Assembly (NCBI GenBank): GCA_012026885.1
Contig: VEPL01000008.1
Coordinates: forward strand, 1 to 64,000
Direction of reading: 5' to 3'
DNA from: Betaproteobacteria bacterium
GTDB lineage: Bacteria > Pseudomonadota > Gammaproteobacteria > Burkholderiales > Rhodocyclaceae
DNA length: 64,000 bases
A program made the translations under genes and the position numbers. The notes under the pieces are model-generated. The model was not told where the DNA came from, did not search any database, and saw only the letters and a program-made list of their open reading frames with translations. Shown in pieces: positions 1 to 8,540 of the stretch (position 1 is its first letter; each line of letters opens with the position of its first letter).

Positions 1-483
1 GGCGCTGCCACTGCGTGCCGGCGGTTGCTGCGAGACCATGCCGGCCGGCACCGGCACGCGATGGCCCTTGGCGTACATGCACTGGATGTAGGCGTTGTCG
101 TACTGGCGCTGCGTCGCATAACCCGAACCCCAGGCCGAACTCGAGCCGTAGGCGCTGCCGGCCAGCAGCCCCATGCCGGCGCCGACAGCGGCACCGTCAC
201 GACCGCCCAGCGCGGCACCGGCGGCCGCACCAAGCGCGGTGCCGACCACGGCACTGCCGACCGCCGCCTGATTGGCAGCGCTCTGCGTCGTCACGCCGCC
301 GACCTGGGCATACGCGAATTGCCGGCAATCGTTGTCGTCGAAACGGAAGGCCTCGAAGCTCTGGCCGGTGCCGGGCAGCGCCATGACCGAGGGTCCGGTG
401 GGCAGCACAGCGCAGGCACCGAGCATGAGCGCACCGGCGGCAATCGCAATCCGGCGTCGGGCAAGCGTGAAACGGGTCTTCAT
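1..483 (-). CDS. Glycine-zipper lipoprotein, 3' end cut by window
   Basis: The frame is open from an ATG at 483 to the window edge (161 codons), so the C-terminus is missing. The N-terminus is a lipoprotein signal: basic residues, a hydrophobic stretch, then the lipobox LGAC with the lipidated Cys near residue 24. A Gly/Ala-rich segment near residues 75-110 has G-xxx-G spacing of the glycine-zipper type (YMGG/OmpA-zipper-like). It is therefore probably an outer-membrane or periplasm-facing lipoprotein. The start lies one base after the stop of the upstream gene (485-886), which suggests one transcript. The exact function is unknown. It was recognised directly from the minus-strand translation. 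Confidence 0.75.
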   Translation of the reverse strand, partial: MKTRFTLARRRIAIAAGALMLGACAVLPTGPSVMALPGTGQSFEAFRFDDNDCRQFAYAQVGGVTTQSAANQAAVGSAVVGTALGAAAGAALGGRDGAAVGAGMGLLAGSAYGSSSAWGSGYATQRQYDNAYIQCMYAKGHRVPVPAGMVSQQPPARSGSA

Positions 484-484
484 G

Positions 485-886
485 TCATTGCGCCGGTTGT
501 GGCTGCACGCGCTGCCAGCCGCCCGGACAGTCCTTCACATACGGGTAGTAGTTCTTGGCGTCGGCGCAGTAGTACCAGTACTGTCCGCTCTCGCCCGCTG
601 CTGCGCCACCGCCGTCGCTGCGCTCGACATAGACGGGCGGGCTGGACGGCACGACGACGACCGGGGCCGGGGCGGTGTAATAGGGGGCACCCCAGTAGTA
701 GGAACCGGGGTAGTAGGGACGCCCGTAGTAACCCGAGTAGTAGCCCGGGTAGTAGGGACGATAGACCGGACCGCCGAAATAGATGCCGACCCCGCCATAG
801 ACGCGACCGCCGCCCGCCGTCGCAGCCGGCATTCCGGCGACGGCAAGGGCCGCCGCCATGACCAGGAATCCGAGTATGCGCTTCAT
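485..886 (-). CDS. Secreted Tyr/Gly-rich small protein
   Basis: This 133-residue protein has a clear Sec signal peptide, with cleavage probably after TAGG or near residue 24. The middle is rich in Tyr, Pro and Gly (repeats such as YRPYYPGYY and GRPYYPG). The C-terminal segment YWYYCADAKNYYPYVKDC ends in CPGGW and holds two cysteines. This C-terminal signature recurs in small secreted proteins of unknown function in proteobacteria, as I remember the family. It lies directly upstream of the glycine-zipper lipoprotein, and the two are likely co-transcribed. No enzymatic motif is visible, and an envelope structural role is only a guess. Confidence 0.8.
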   Translation of the reverse strand: MKRILGFLVMAAALAVAGMPAATAGGGRVYGGVGIYFGGPVYRPYYPGYYSGYYGRPYYPGSYYWGAPYYTAPAPVVVVPSSPPVYVERSDGGGAAAGESGQYWYYCADAKNYYPYVKDCPGGWQRVQPQPAQ

Positions 887-966
887 GACCTTCTCCGTAG
901 CGATTCCAGCATAGCCAAATTGCCCTTCCCGTGCTGCGGGAAATTGCTACAGTTTGTAAGGCGCGC

Positions 967-2262
967 TCAGAGGAGGTTCATTTTCCGCGCTGCCTCGCGC
1001 AACTCGCCGCGGAAATCCGGATGGGCGATGGCAATCAGCTCGGCACAGCGCTGCTGGGCGGACTTGCCGCGCAACTGGGCAACGCCGTGCTCGGTGACGA
1101 CATAGTTGATGTCGTTCTTGCCGGTCGTCACGTGGGTTCCCGGCGTCAGCGTCGGGACGATGCGCGAGATGGTGTCATCCCTGGCCGTCGACGGCAGCAC
1201 GATGAAGGCCTTGCCGCCGCGCGAACGGTTGGCGGCGCGAACGAAATCGGCCTGGCCACCGGTACCGGAATAAGGCGCCGTCCCCAGGCTCTCGGAGCCG
1301 CACTGGCCGAGGAAGTCGACCTGCATCGTCGCATTGATGGCGTGCAGGTTGTCGTTCTGCCCGGCGAGCCAAGGGTCGTTGGTGAAATCGACCGGATGCA
1401 TCTCGAGCGCCGGGTTGCGGTTCATGAAGCGGTAGAGCTTCTTCGAGCCGAGCGCGAAGGTGGCCAGCATCTTCCCTTGGTGGACGTTCTTCTTGCGGTT
1501 GGTGACGACCCCGGCCTCGACCAGGGTCATGATGCCGTCGCCGACCATCTCGGTGTGGATGCCGAGGTCGTGCTTGTGGGTAAGCTGCATGACCACCGCG
1601 TCAGGGATCGCGCCATAGCCGATCTGCAGCGTCGCGCCGTCCGGGATCAGCTCGGCGACGTACTTGCCGATCGCCTCCTGCACCGGGCCGATCTTGGGCA
1701 GCCCGACCTCGAGGACAGGCTCCTCGCTTTCGACCAGCGCCGCGACCTGCGAGATGTGGATGTGGCAATCGCCGTTGGCGAAAGGGACGTTCGGATTGAT
1801 CTCTAGCACCACGGCGCGCGCCTTCTCGATCGCCGCCATCGTGTAGTCGGCGGCCAGGGCCAGGGAGAAGAAGCCGTGCTCGTCCATCGGGGAGGCCATC
1901 GAGAAAACGACGTCGGCCGGTGTGAGTCCGCGCTCGATCAGGGTCGGCAGCTCGGAAAAATAGGCGGGAATGTAGTCGATCCAGCCGGCCTGGCCGCCGG
2001 CACGCGAGGCGCCGCTGAAGAAATAGGCTTCGTGGCGGACGTGGTCGACCGTCTCGGGATCGAAATAATCGTACTTGCGCACCGCGAGGATCTGCGCCAC
2101 GCGCACGTCGCGGAAGTCGCGGCGCTGCTCGGAGAGCGCGGTCAGCAGGGTCGGCGGCTCGCCCACAGCCGTGGGCACGACGATGGTATCGCCATTCCTG
2201 ACGAGGCGTATGGCATCGGCAGCGGACAGGCGTTTCTGCTGGTAGAGCGACTGGTACGACAT
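967..2262 (-). CDS. Acetyl-CoA hydrolase/transferase family protein
   Basis: This 431-residue protein belongs to the acetyl-CoA hydrolase / 4-hydroxybutyrate CoA-transferase family, which moves CoA between short acyl groups through a glutamyl-CoA intermediate. A conserved segment near residues 215-240 (GYGAIPDAV, then HTEMVGDG) carries the likely catalytic Glu. The C-terminal part with GGQADFVRAA and TEHGVAQLRG is also typical. I chose the ATG at 2262 because GGGAGA sits about 8 bases upstream; a frame extending to 2310 has no such site. Length fits the family. Acceptor and donor acyl groups cannot be told from sequence, and the neighbours do not identify a pathway. Confidence 0.88.
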   Translation of the reverse strand: MSYQSLYQQKRLSAADAIRLVRNGDTIVVPTAVGEPPTLLTALSEQRRDFRDVRVAQILAVRKYDYFDPETVDHVRHEAYFFSGASRAGGQAGWIDYIPAYFSELPTLIERGLTPADVVFSMASPMDEHGFFSLALAADYTMAAIEKARAVVLEINPNVPFANGDCHIHISQVAALVESEEPVLEVGLPKIGPVQEAIGKYVAELIPDGATLQIGYGAIPDAVVMQLTHKHDLGIHTEMVGDGIMTLVEAGVVTNRKKNVHQGKMLATFALGSKKLYRFMNRNPALEMHPVDFTNDPWLAGQNDNLHAINATMQVDFLGQCGSESLGTAPYSGTGGQADFVRAANRSRGGKAFIVLPSTARDDTISRIVPTLTPGTHVTTGKNDINYVVTEHGVAQLRGKSAQQRCAELIAIAHPDFRGELREAARKMNLL

Positions 2263-2367
2263 GGCTTGTCTCCCTCGAGGACGTTCTTGTTGGAAAAGCG
2301 ATATTGTCATGCGCCGGGCCTGCGGGCGCTGACCGGCGTCAAATGCCGGTGTCCTTTCTTGGCGATG

Positions 2368-3510
2368 TCAGGTGCGCCGATTGCTCCCGGAGACCATGCG
2401 GAATTCGTACAGCCGGCACTCGAGCGCGCCGTTGTAGAGGGGTGTCTTGCGCCCCGGCTTGAGGCCGACTCCCTTGGGCAGGCGCTGGTCGGCGGTGAAG
2501 AAGAAGCAGTTCCAGCCTGCCCAGTGCCGCTTGAGCGCTGCACCGAGTTGCGGATAGAAGGCCGCCAGTTCGCCCTGCTCGCCGATGCGCTCGCCGTAGG
2601 GCGGGTTGGCGATCAGGATGCCGGCCTCGGCGGGCGCGGCGATTTCGCAGGCATCACCGCAGCCGACCGCGACCAGGCCGCCAAAACCGGCGTCCTGCAG
2701 GTTGCGCCGGGTGGCGCGCACGGCCCGCTCGTCGCTGTCCCAGCCCCACATGGGCAGTGCCGCCGGCGGCCGCACGCGCGCCTCGGCGGCGCTGCGTATG
2801 GCTGCCCAGTCGAGCGCCGCGAAGCTCTTCAGGCGCTCGAAGGCGAAGGTGCGGTCGAGGCCGGGCGCCCGGTCGAGCGCCATCTGCGCCGCCTCGAGCA
2901 GGAAGGTGCCGCTGCCGCACATCGGGTCGACCAGCGGCGTCCCGGGCTGCCAGCCGCTGAGCTTGAGGATGCCGGCAGCGAGGTTTTCCTTGAGCGGTGC
3001 CTCGACGCTCGCCCGGCGCAGCCCGCGCTGCCAGAGCGGCTGGCCCGAAGTATCGAGATAGAGCGTGCACTCGTTCTCGGTCAGGAAGACATGGATGCCG
3101 ACATCCGGGTTGCGCGTATCGACATTCGGACGCTCGCCGGTGTCCTCGCGGAAGCGGTCGCAGACGGCATCCTTGACCCGCAGGGTGACGAAATCGAGTG
3201 ATTTCAGCGGACACTTGATCGCCGTCGTCGAGACGCGCAGGGTGCGCGTCACGGCAAAATGGTTGGGCCACAACTGGCGCAACGCCAGCCGGTAAATGTC
3301 GTCCTCCTTGGCATACGGCCCCTTGACCACGTGCCAGAGGATGCGCGTCGCGATGCGCGATTCGAGGTTGGCGCGGTAGCAGACCGTCCAGTCGCCGGAG
3401 AAGCGGATGCCGCCGGGGGCCGGGAAGATTTCGACGGCGCCGCAGGCGGCCAGTTCGTCGGCGAGCAGGGCCTCGAGGCCGCGCGGGCAGGTGGCGAAAT
3501 AGCGGTTCAT
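2368..3510 (-). CDS. THUMP-domain class I RNA methyltransferase (RlmL N-half-like)
   Basis: This 380-residue protein resembles the N-terminal half of RlmL/YcbY, the 23S rRNA guanine-N2 methyltransferase. It opens with MNRYFATCPRGLEALLADEL, followed by a THUMP-like region (about 60-160). The SAM-binding motif DPMCGSGTFLLEAA lies near residue 205, and the N6/N2-methylase motif NPPYGERIG near residue 310. It lacks the second (RlmK-like) methyltransferase half found in the enterobacterial protein, as is common in betaproteobacteria. The start overlaps the stop of the HemJ-like gene by one base (TGATG), which indicates translational coupling. The longer upstream frame is only the shadow of that gene. 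Confidence 0.9.
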   Translation of the reverse strand: MNRYFATCPRGLEALLADELAACGAVEIFPAPGGIRFSGDWTVCYRANLESRIATRILWHVVKGPYAKEDDIYRLALRQLWPNHFAVTRTLRVSTTAIKCPLKSLDFVTLRVKDAVCDRFREDTGERPNVDTRNPDVGIHVFLTENECTLYLDTSGQPLWQRGLRRASVEAPLKENLAAGILKLSGWQPGTPLVDPMCGSGTFLLEAAQMALDRAPGLDRTFAFERLKSFAALDWAAIRSAAEARVRPPAALPMWGWDSDERAVRATRRNLQDAGFGGLVAVGCGDACEIAAPAEAGILIANPPYGERIGEQGELAAFYPQLGAALKRHWAGWNCFFFTADQRLPKGVGLKPGRKTPLYNGALECRLYEFRMVSGSNRRT

Positions 3511-3932
3511 CAGAAGGGCTTGAGGACGACGAGGAAGACGACGGCGAACATGACCAGCACCGGCAGTTCGTTGTAGACGCGGAACCAGACATGGCTGCGC
3601 GCGCTGGTGCCGTTGCGGAAGCCCGCCAGCAGGCGGCCGCAGTGCCAGTGGTAGGCGACGAGCAAGGCGACCAGCGCGGTCTTGGCGTGCAGCCAGCCGC
3701 CGGCATAGCCGAAGCCGAGCCACAGCCAGAGGCCGAGGCCGACGGCGAGGAAACCGAGCGGGGTCATGAACTTGTACAGCTTGCCGGCCATCAGCAGCAG
3801 GCGCTCGCGTTCGGCGTCGCTGCCGGCGGGGACCATGGCGAGATTGACGAAGATGCGCGGCAGGTAGAACAGGCCGGCGAACCAGGCGATGACCAGCGAG
3901 ATGTGCAGAGCCTTGACGGTCAGGGTGAGCAT
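3510..3932 (-). CDS. HemJ-like / CopD-family membrane protein
   Basis: This 140-residue protein is an integral membrane protein with about four hydrophobic helices. Its landmarks match the HemJ family (oxygen-independent-type protoporphyrinogen IX oxidase of many proteobacteria): an N-terminal KALHISLVIAWFAGLFYLPR with the conserved His, KLYKFMTP near residue 50, GWLHAK near 80, and a C-terminal FNEVP-like element (YNELPVL) ending in KPF. Its product would convert protoporphyrinogen IX to protoporphyrin IX. Family proteins are often annotated simply as CopD-like. It overlaps the SDR gene upstream by 13 bases and the methyltransferase downstream by one base. Confidence 0.82.
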   Translation of the reverse strand: MLTLTVKALHISLVIAWFAGLFYLPRIFVNLAMVPAGSDAERERLLLMAGKLYKFMTPLGFLAVGLGLWLWLGFGYAGGWLHAKTALVALLVAYHWHCGRLLAGFRNGTSARSHVWFRVYNELPVLVMFAVVFLVVLKPF

Positions 3933-4810
3933 GATTCTTTCCTTGCGAGGGCGGCCGCGATGCCGTCATCGACGGTCGGGTAGACGAGCCGCAGTTTGAG
4001 TTCCTGCCTGAGCCGGCGGTTGCCGATGCGCCGCGATTCGCGCATGAACGACATCTGCAGCGGCGACAGCGTGCGTTCTGCCTCGTCCCGGGTGACGCGC
4101 GGCGGGCGCGGCAACCCGAAGGCAGCGGCGACCCGGTCGAAATAGTCGCCCATCTTGAGATCGGAGTCGTCGACCACGTTGCAGGTGCGGTTGGCCCGCC
4201 CGCGGCGCAGCGCGGCGACGCAGGCGGCCGCGAGGTCGTCGGCGTGGATGTGGTTGGTATAGCCGTCGTCGCGGTCGACCAGCGCCGGCAGGCCTTTTTT
4301 CAGACGTTCGATCGGCAGGCGGTCGGCCGCGTAGATGCCCGGCGCGCGCAGGAGGGTTACGGTGACGCCGCTGCGCCGGCCCCAGGCACGCAGGCGGCGC
4401 TCGGCGGCGACGCGGCGGACCGCGCGCGCATTGGTCGCGTCGAGCCGGCGCGTCTCGTCGATGCAGGCGCCGGCGCAATCGCCGTAAACCCCCGTGGTAC
4501 CGACGTAGACGAGGCGGCGTGGTAGACTTCGCGCCCGACCCAGCGCGGCAACGAGGTTGCGCGTGCGCGGGTCGTCGGTGCCCTCACCGGGCGGCGGCGC
4601 CAGGTGGACGACGAGGTCGGCGAGGCCGGCGATGCGCGCAAGGCGTTTGCGATCGTCGAGGTCGGCGAGCAGCGGCGTGGCGCCGGCGGCCCGCCAGGCC
4701 GCCGCCTTGGCCGGATCGCGCAGCAGCGCGAAAACGCGGTAGCGCGGCAGCAGGCGGGGCAGCAGGCGACGGGCGACGTCGCCGCAACCGACGATGAGGA
4801 TTTTTTGCAC
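3920..4810 (-). CDS. NAD(P)-dependent epimerase/dehydratase (SDR, YeeZ-like)
   Basis: This 296-residue protein is an extended-type short-chain dehydrogenase. The Rossmann dinucleotide motif is at the N-terminus (ILIVGCGDVARRL), and the TTGVYGDC segment near residue 105 holds the probable active-site Tyr. NHIHADDLA near residue 190 is typical of nucleotide-sugar epimerase relatives, including the uncharacterised YeeZ group. No Lys is placed three residues after the Tyr in the visible VYGDC segment, so classic SDR catalysis is uncertain. It is first in an overlapping three-gene set with the HemJ-like and RlmL-like genes. The substrate is unknown. Confidence 0.82.
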   Translation of the reverse strand: MQKILIVGCGDVARRLLPRLLPRYRVFALLRDPAKAAAWRAAGATPLLADLDDRKRLARIAGLADLVVHLAPPPGEGTDDPRTRNLVAALGRARSLPRRLVYVGTTGVYGDCAGACIDETRRLDATNARAVRRVAAERRLRAWGRRSGVTVTLLRAPGIYAADRLPIERLKKGLPALVDRDDGYTNHIHADDLAAACVAALRRGRANRTCNVVDDSDLKMGDYFDRVAAAFGLPRPPRVTRDEAERTLSPLQMSFMRESRRIGNRRLRQELKLRLVYPTVDDGIAAALARKESCSP

Positions 4811-4840
4811 GCCGGCATTCTAGCCGACGAGGGGGAACAC

Positions 4841-5851
4841 ATGAGCTTTCAGATCACCGTCCAGCCGAGTGGCCGCCAGTTCGCCGCCGAACCCGACGAA
4901 ACCATTCTCGATGCCGCCCTGCGCCACGGGCTGACCCTGCCCTACGGCTGCAAGGACGGCGCCTGCGGCTCCTGCAAGGGCAAGGTGCTGGCCGGCAGCG
5001 TCGAGCACGGCAAGGCGCAGGCGCTCAAGGACGACGAGCGGGCGGCCGGCCAGGCCCTGTTCTGCTGCGCCCGTGCACTATCCGACCTGGTCATCGAGAG
5101 CCGGCAGATCACCGCGGCCGGCGACATCCCGGTCAAGACGCTGCCGGCACGCGTCGAGAAGCTCGAGCGCCTGGCGCCGGATGTCATCGCGCTGCACCTC
5201 AAGCTGCCGGCAAGCGAGCGCCTGCAGTTCCTCGCCGGCCAGTACATCGACATCCTGATGAAGGACGGTCGCAAGCGCAGCTTCTCGCTGGCCAACGCAC
5301 CGCACGACGACGCGCTGCTCCAGCTGCACATCCGCCATGTGCCGGGCGGCACCTTCACCGACCAGGTCTTTGCCGCCATGAAGGTCAAGGACATCCTGCG
5401 CTTCAACGGCCCGCACGGCGGCTTCTTCCTGCGCGAGGATTCGGACAAGCCGATGATCCTTCTCGCCGGCGGCACCGGCTTCGCGCCGATCAAGGCGCTG
5501 GTCGAACACGCGCTCGCCGAGGATTGCCGGCGCGAGATGGTCCTCTACTGGGGCGCACGCGCCCGTGCCGACCTCTACATGGATGACCTGCCGCGCGCAT
5601 GGGCGGCGGCGCACGCCAACCTCCGCTACGTGCCGGTGCTTTCCGAACCGGCCGCGGACGACGCTTGGAACGGCCGTACCGGCCTCGTCCACCAGGCGGC
5701 AATGATCGACTTCCCTGATCTCTCAGGCCACCAGGTCTATGCCTGTGGCGCACCGGGGATGATCGATGCGGCACGGCAGGATTTCACGAGCGCCTGCCTG
5801 CTGCCCGAGGAGGAATTCTTCGCCGACGCCTTTACCTTCGCGGCCTCCTGA
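4841..5851 (+). CDS. AscD-like 2Fe-2S ferredoxin/FAD reductase
   Basis: This 336-residue flavo-iron-sulfur reductase has an N-terminal plant-type ferredoxin domain, with cluster ligands Cys37, Cys42 and Cys45 in GCKDGACGSC and the fourth in LFCCARA near residue 74. A ferredoxin-NADP reductase module follows: the FAD-binding RKRSFSLANAP near 145 and the NAD(P)-binding LAGGTGFAPI near 210. It is usually annotated as CDP-6-deoxy-delta-3,4-glucoseen reductase, but no deoxysugar genes are nearby, so the partner oxygenase or acceptor is unknown. The ATG at 4841 follows GAGGGGG by five bases. It is transcribed alone, divergently from the SDR gene. Confidence 0.87.
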   Translation: MSFQITVQPSGRQFAAEPDETILDAALRHGLTLPYGCKDGACGSCKGKVLAGSVEHGKAQALKDDERAAGQALFCCARALSDLVIESRQITAAGDIPVKTLPARVEKLERLAPDVIALHLKLPASERLQFLAGQYIDILMKDGRKRSFSLANAPHDDALLQLHIRHVPGGTFTDQVFAAMKVKDILRFNGPHGGFFLREDSDKPMILLAGGTGFAPIKALVEHALAEDCRREMVLYWGARARADLYMDDLPRAWAAAHANLRYVPVLSEPAADDAWNGRTGLVHQAAMIDFPDLSGHQVYACGAPGMIDAARQDFTSACLLPEEEFFADAFTFAAS

Positions 5852-5900
5852 GCCCGATTACGGATTTTGGCCGGTTTGCGCCGTCGACCGCGGCGGCCGG

Positions 5901-6605
5901 CTATTCGCCGAGGTAGGCGGCGCGTACCTTGGGATCGTCGAGCAGGGCCGCGGAATCGCCGTTCAGGGTGATTTCGCCGCTTTCCATCACATAGGCGCGC
6001 TGGCTGCTCTCGAGGGCCAGCTTGGCGTTCTGCTCGACGAGCAGGACGGTCATGCCGTCGGCGGCGACGGCGCGGATCACTTCGAAGATCTTCTGCACCA
6101 TGATCGGCGCCAAGCCCATCGACGGCTCGTCGAGGAGCAGCATCTGCGGCCGGCTCATCAGCGCGCGGCCGATTGCCAGCATCTGCTGCTCCCCGCCCGA
6201 CAGCGTGCCGGCGAGCTGGCTCTCGCGCTCGAGCAGGCGCGGGAAGTAGCCGTAGATGGTTTTCAGGTCCTTGTCGATGTCGACCGCGTCATCGCGGATG
6301 AAGGCCCCCATGCGCAGGTTCTCGCGCACCGTCAGGCGCGGGAATACGCCGCGTCCCTCGGGAACCAGTGCCATCCCCTTGCGGATGACATCGTGCGGCG
6401 CGATGGCGGAGATCTTCTCGCCGCGGAAATGGACGTCGCCACCGGCGGCATCAAGGACGCGGGCGACCGCCTTCAGCGTGCTGGTCTTGCCGGCGCCGTT
6501 GGCGCCGATCAGCGCCACCGTCTCGCCCTCGCCGACGTGGAATGTGATGCTGCGCACCGCCTGGATGCCGCCGTAGGCGACGCGGAGTCCGGTAACTTCA
6601 AGCAC
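5901..6605 (-). CDS. livF: LIV-type ABC transporter ATPase LivF
   Basis: This 234-residue ATPase has a Walker A GANGAGKTS, the signature LSGGEQQMLAIGRAL, Walker B MLLLDEPSMGL and the H-loop-equivalent VLLVEQNA, all diagnostic of LivF. The LivF order and GLAP segment separate it from LivG. It would pair with LivG at the inner membrane to power uptake of branched-chain amino acids. The start is a GTG at 6605 that overlaps the livG stop by eight bases (GTGCTTGA), the same arrangement seen at the livM/livG junction. It is last in the livK-H-M-G-F operon. Confidence 0.92.
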   Translation of the reverse strand: MLEVTGLRVAYGGIQAVRSITFHVGEGETVALIGANGAGKTSTLKAVARVLDAAGGDVHFRGEKISAIAPHDVIRKGMALVPEGRGVFPRLTVRENLRMGAFIRDDAVDIDKDLKTIYGYFPRLLERESQLAGTLSGGEQQMLAIGRALMSRPQMLLLDEPSMGLAPIMVQKIFEVIRAVAADGMTVLLVEQNAKLALESSQRAYVMESGEITLNGDSAALLDDPKVRAAYLGE

Positions 6606-7359
6606 CCAGGTAAGCCTCGATGACGCGTGGATCCTTCTGCACGACCGCCGGCACATCCTCGATCACGAGCGCGCCGTAATCGAGGACCGCGACGCGGTCG
6701 CACAGCCCCATGACCAGCTTGACGTCGTGCTCGATGAGCAGGACGGTGGTCCCGTCGCGGCGGATGCCGTCGATCAGGTCGCGCAGCGCTTCCGTCTCGG
6801 TCGCATTCATGCCGGCGGCCGGCTCGTCGAGGCACAGGAGCTTCGGCTCGGTGGCCAGCGCGCGGGCGATCTCCAGGCGGCGCTGGTCGCCGTAGGAAAG
6901 GTTCCGGGCGAGATCGTCGGCCCGGTCCTCGATGCGCACGTAGTGCAGCAGGTCGATCGCCTTCTGGCGGATTGCCGCCTCTTCGGCGCGCGTCGCCGCC
7001 GTCTGCAGCATGGCGCCGATGACGCCGGCGCGGGTGCGCACATGGCGGCCGACCATGACGTTCTCGAGCGCCGTCATGTTGCCGAACAGGCGGATGTTCT
7101 GGAAGGTGCGGGCGATGCCGCGCGCCGCCGCCTGCTGCGGGGCATCGGCGACGAGCGGTGCCCCGGCGAACTCGAAGCCGCCGCCATCCGGCACGTAGAG
7201 GCCGGTCAGGCAGTTGAAGAAGGTCGTCTTGCCGGCGCCGTTCGGCCCGATCAATCCATAGACCTCGCCGCTGCGGATGGTCAGCGACACGTCGCGCAGC
7301 GCCTTGACGCCGCCGAAGTGCTTGGCCACCGCCGTCGCCGCGAGCAGGGTCTCAGCCAC
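6598..7359 (-). CDS. livG: LIV-type ABC transporter ATPase LivG
   Basis: This 253-residue ATPase has Walker A GPNGAGKTTFFNCLTG, the signature NLSYGDQRRLEIARAL, Walker B LLCLDEPAAGMN and VLLIEHDVKLVM, the classical LivG set. The C-terminus RVIEAYLG is also typical. The GTG start at 7359 overlaps the livM stop by eight bases (GTGGCTGA). A longer frame upstream translates a shadow of livM and is rejected. It acts with LivF as the nucleotide-binding pair of the importer. Confidence 0.92.
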   Translation of the reverse strand: MAETLLAATAVAKHFGGVKALRDVSLTIRSGEVYGLIGPNGAGKTTFFNCLTGLYVPDGGGFEFAGAPLVADAPQQAAARGIARTFQNIRLFGNMTALENVMVGRHVRTRAGVIGAMLQTAATRAEEAAIRQKAIDLLHYVRIEDRADDLARNLSYGDQRRLEIARALATEPKLLCLDEPAAGMNATETEALRDLIDGIRRDGTTVLLIEHDVKLVMGLCDRVAVLDYGALVIEDVPAVVQKDPRVIEAYLGA

Positions 7360-8419
7360 CGGCCTTCTCCGGCTGCAGTTCGCGCTTGCGCTCCGGCGAC
7401 GGCCACAGGCCGGCCGGCTTGAAACGCATGACGAGGACGAGCGCCAGCCCGAAGATGAGCATGCGCAGGCTCTCGGGATCGACCAGGATCTGGCCGAAGA
7501 GCAGCTTCTGCACGGGCGCGACGCCATAGCGCAGGGCCTCGGGCAGGATGCTAAGCAGCACCGCGCCAAGGATGACCCCCGGGATATGGCCCATGCCGCC
7601 GAGCACGACCATGGCGAGGATCATGATCGATTCGATCAGCGAGAAGCTCTCCGGCGAGACGAAGCCCTGCATCGCCGCGAAAATGCCGCCGGCGATGCCG
7701 CCGAACGAGGCGCCCATGGCGAAGGCGAGCAGCTTGAGGTTGCGGGTGTCGATGCCAACCGCCTTGGCGGCGATCTCGTCCTCGCGGATGGCTTGCCAGG
7801 CGCGCCCGATGCGCGAATGCTGCAGGCGAAGGTTGACGATGATGACGAGGATGGCCAAGGCCACCAGCAGGAAGTAGTACTTCTGCGGACCGCTCAGCGT
7901 CACGCCGAGGATTTCGCTGCTGCCGGAGAAGCGGAAGCCGGCAATGGAGACCGGGTCGATCAGCGTGATGCCCTGCGGCCCGTTGGTGATATTCACGGGC
8001 GCGTTCAGGTTGTTCATGAAGATGCGCACGATCTCGCCGAACCCGAGCGTGACGATGGCGAGGTAGTCGCCGCGCAGCTTGAGCGTCGGTGAGCCGAGCA
8101 GGACACCGGCGATGCAGGCGAGCCCGGCGCCGAGCGGGAGGATCGCCCAGACCGGCCAGTGGATGCCGAAATGCGGGCTGGCGAGGAGCGCCCAAGCGTA
8201 GGCGCCGACGGCGTAGAAGGCGATGTAGCCGAGGTCGAGCAGGCCGGCGAAGCCGACGACGATGTTGAGCCCGAGGGCGAGGAAGACGTAGAGGATGGCA
8301 AAATTGGCGATGCGCACCCAGGCCTGCCCGCCCGTCGCCAGAACGAAAGGCAGCGCGACCAGCGCTGCCGCGATCAGCACGATGCCTGCGGTCGACCGCG
8401 GGGAAAGCCAGTTTTTCAT
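7352..8419 (-). CDS. livM: LIV-type ABC transporter permease LivM
   Basis: This 355-residue polytopic membrane protein has the LivM hallmarks LALGLNIVVGFAGLLDLGY near residue 55 and LKLRGDYLAIVTLGFGEI near 120. The EAA-like loop GRAWQAIREDEIAAKAVGI lies near 210 and GGIAGGIFA near 250. About ten hydrophobic segments are evident. The ATG at 8419 is preceded by GGGAGG at five bases, so I prefer it to ATG 8431 or 8485. A 121-base spacer without a gene separates it from livH. Its role is a transmembrane subunit of the branched-chain amino acid importer. Confidence 0.92.
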   Translation of the reverse strand: MKNWLSPRSTAGIVLIAAALVALPFVLATGGQAWVRIANFAILYVFLALGLNIVVGFAGLLDLGYIAFYAVGAYAWALLASPHFGIHWPVWAILPLGAGLACIAGVLLGSPTLKLRGDYLAIVTLGFGEIVRIFMNNLNAPVNITNGPQGITLIDPVSIAGFRFSGSSEILGVTLSGPQKYYFLLVALAILVIIVNLRLQHSRIGRAWQAIREDEIAAKAVGIDTRNLKLLAFAMGASFGGIAGGIFAAMQGFVSPESFSLIESIMILAMVVLGGMGHIPGVILGAVLLSILPEALRYGVAPVQKLLFGQILVDPESLRMLIFGLALVLVMRFKPAGLWPSPERKRELQPEKAGG

Positions 8420-8540
8420 GCGGCCTCCCATGTGCCGGCGGGACGAGGCGGCAAGCCGGACGCCGACGAGACAGTGCCGACGCACGGCGAGGAGACGGAT
8501 GGCGCAGCCAACGACGTATCGCCAGGCAGGGGCGGCTGCA

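Noticed and set aside
887..966. Possible terminator downstream of the CoA-transferase
   Set aside because: Only a 6-bp stem (TTCCCG/CGGGAA) without a T-run is seen; support is too weak to call.
3511..3969. N-terminal extension of the RlmL-like frame
   Set aside because: It overlaps the HemJ-like gene and is Arg/Pro-rich; the family N-terminus begins at 3510.
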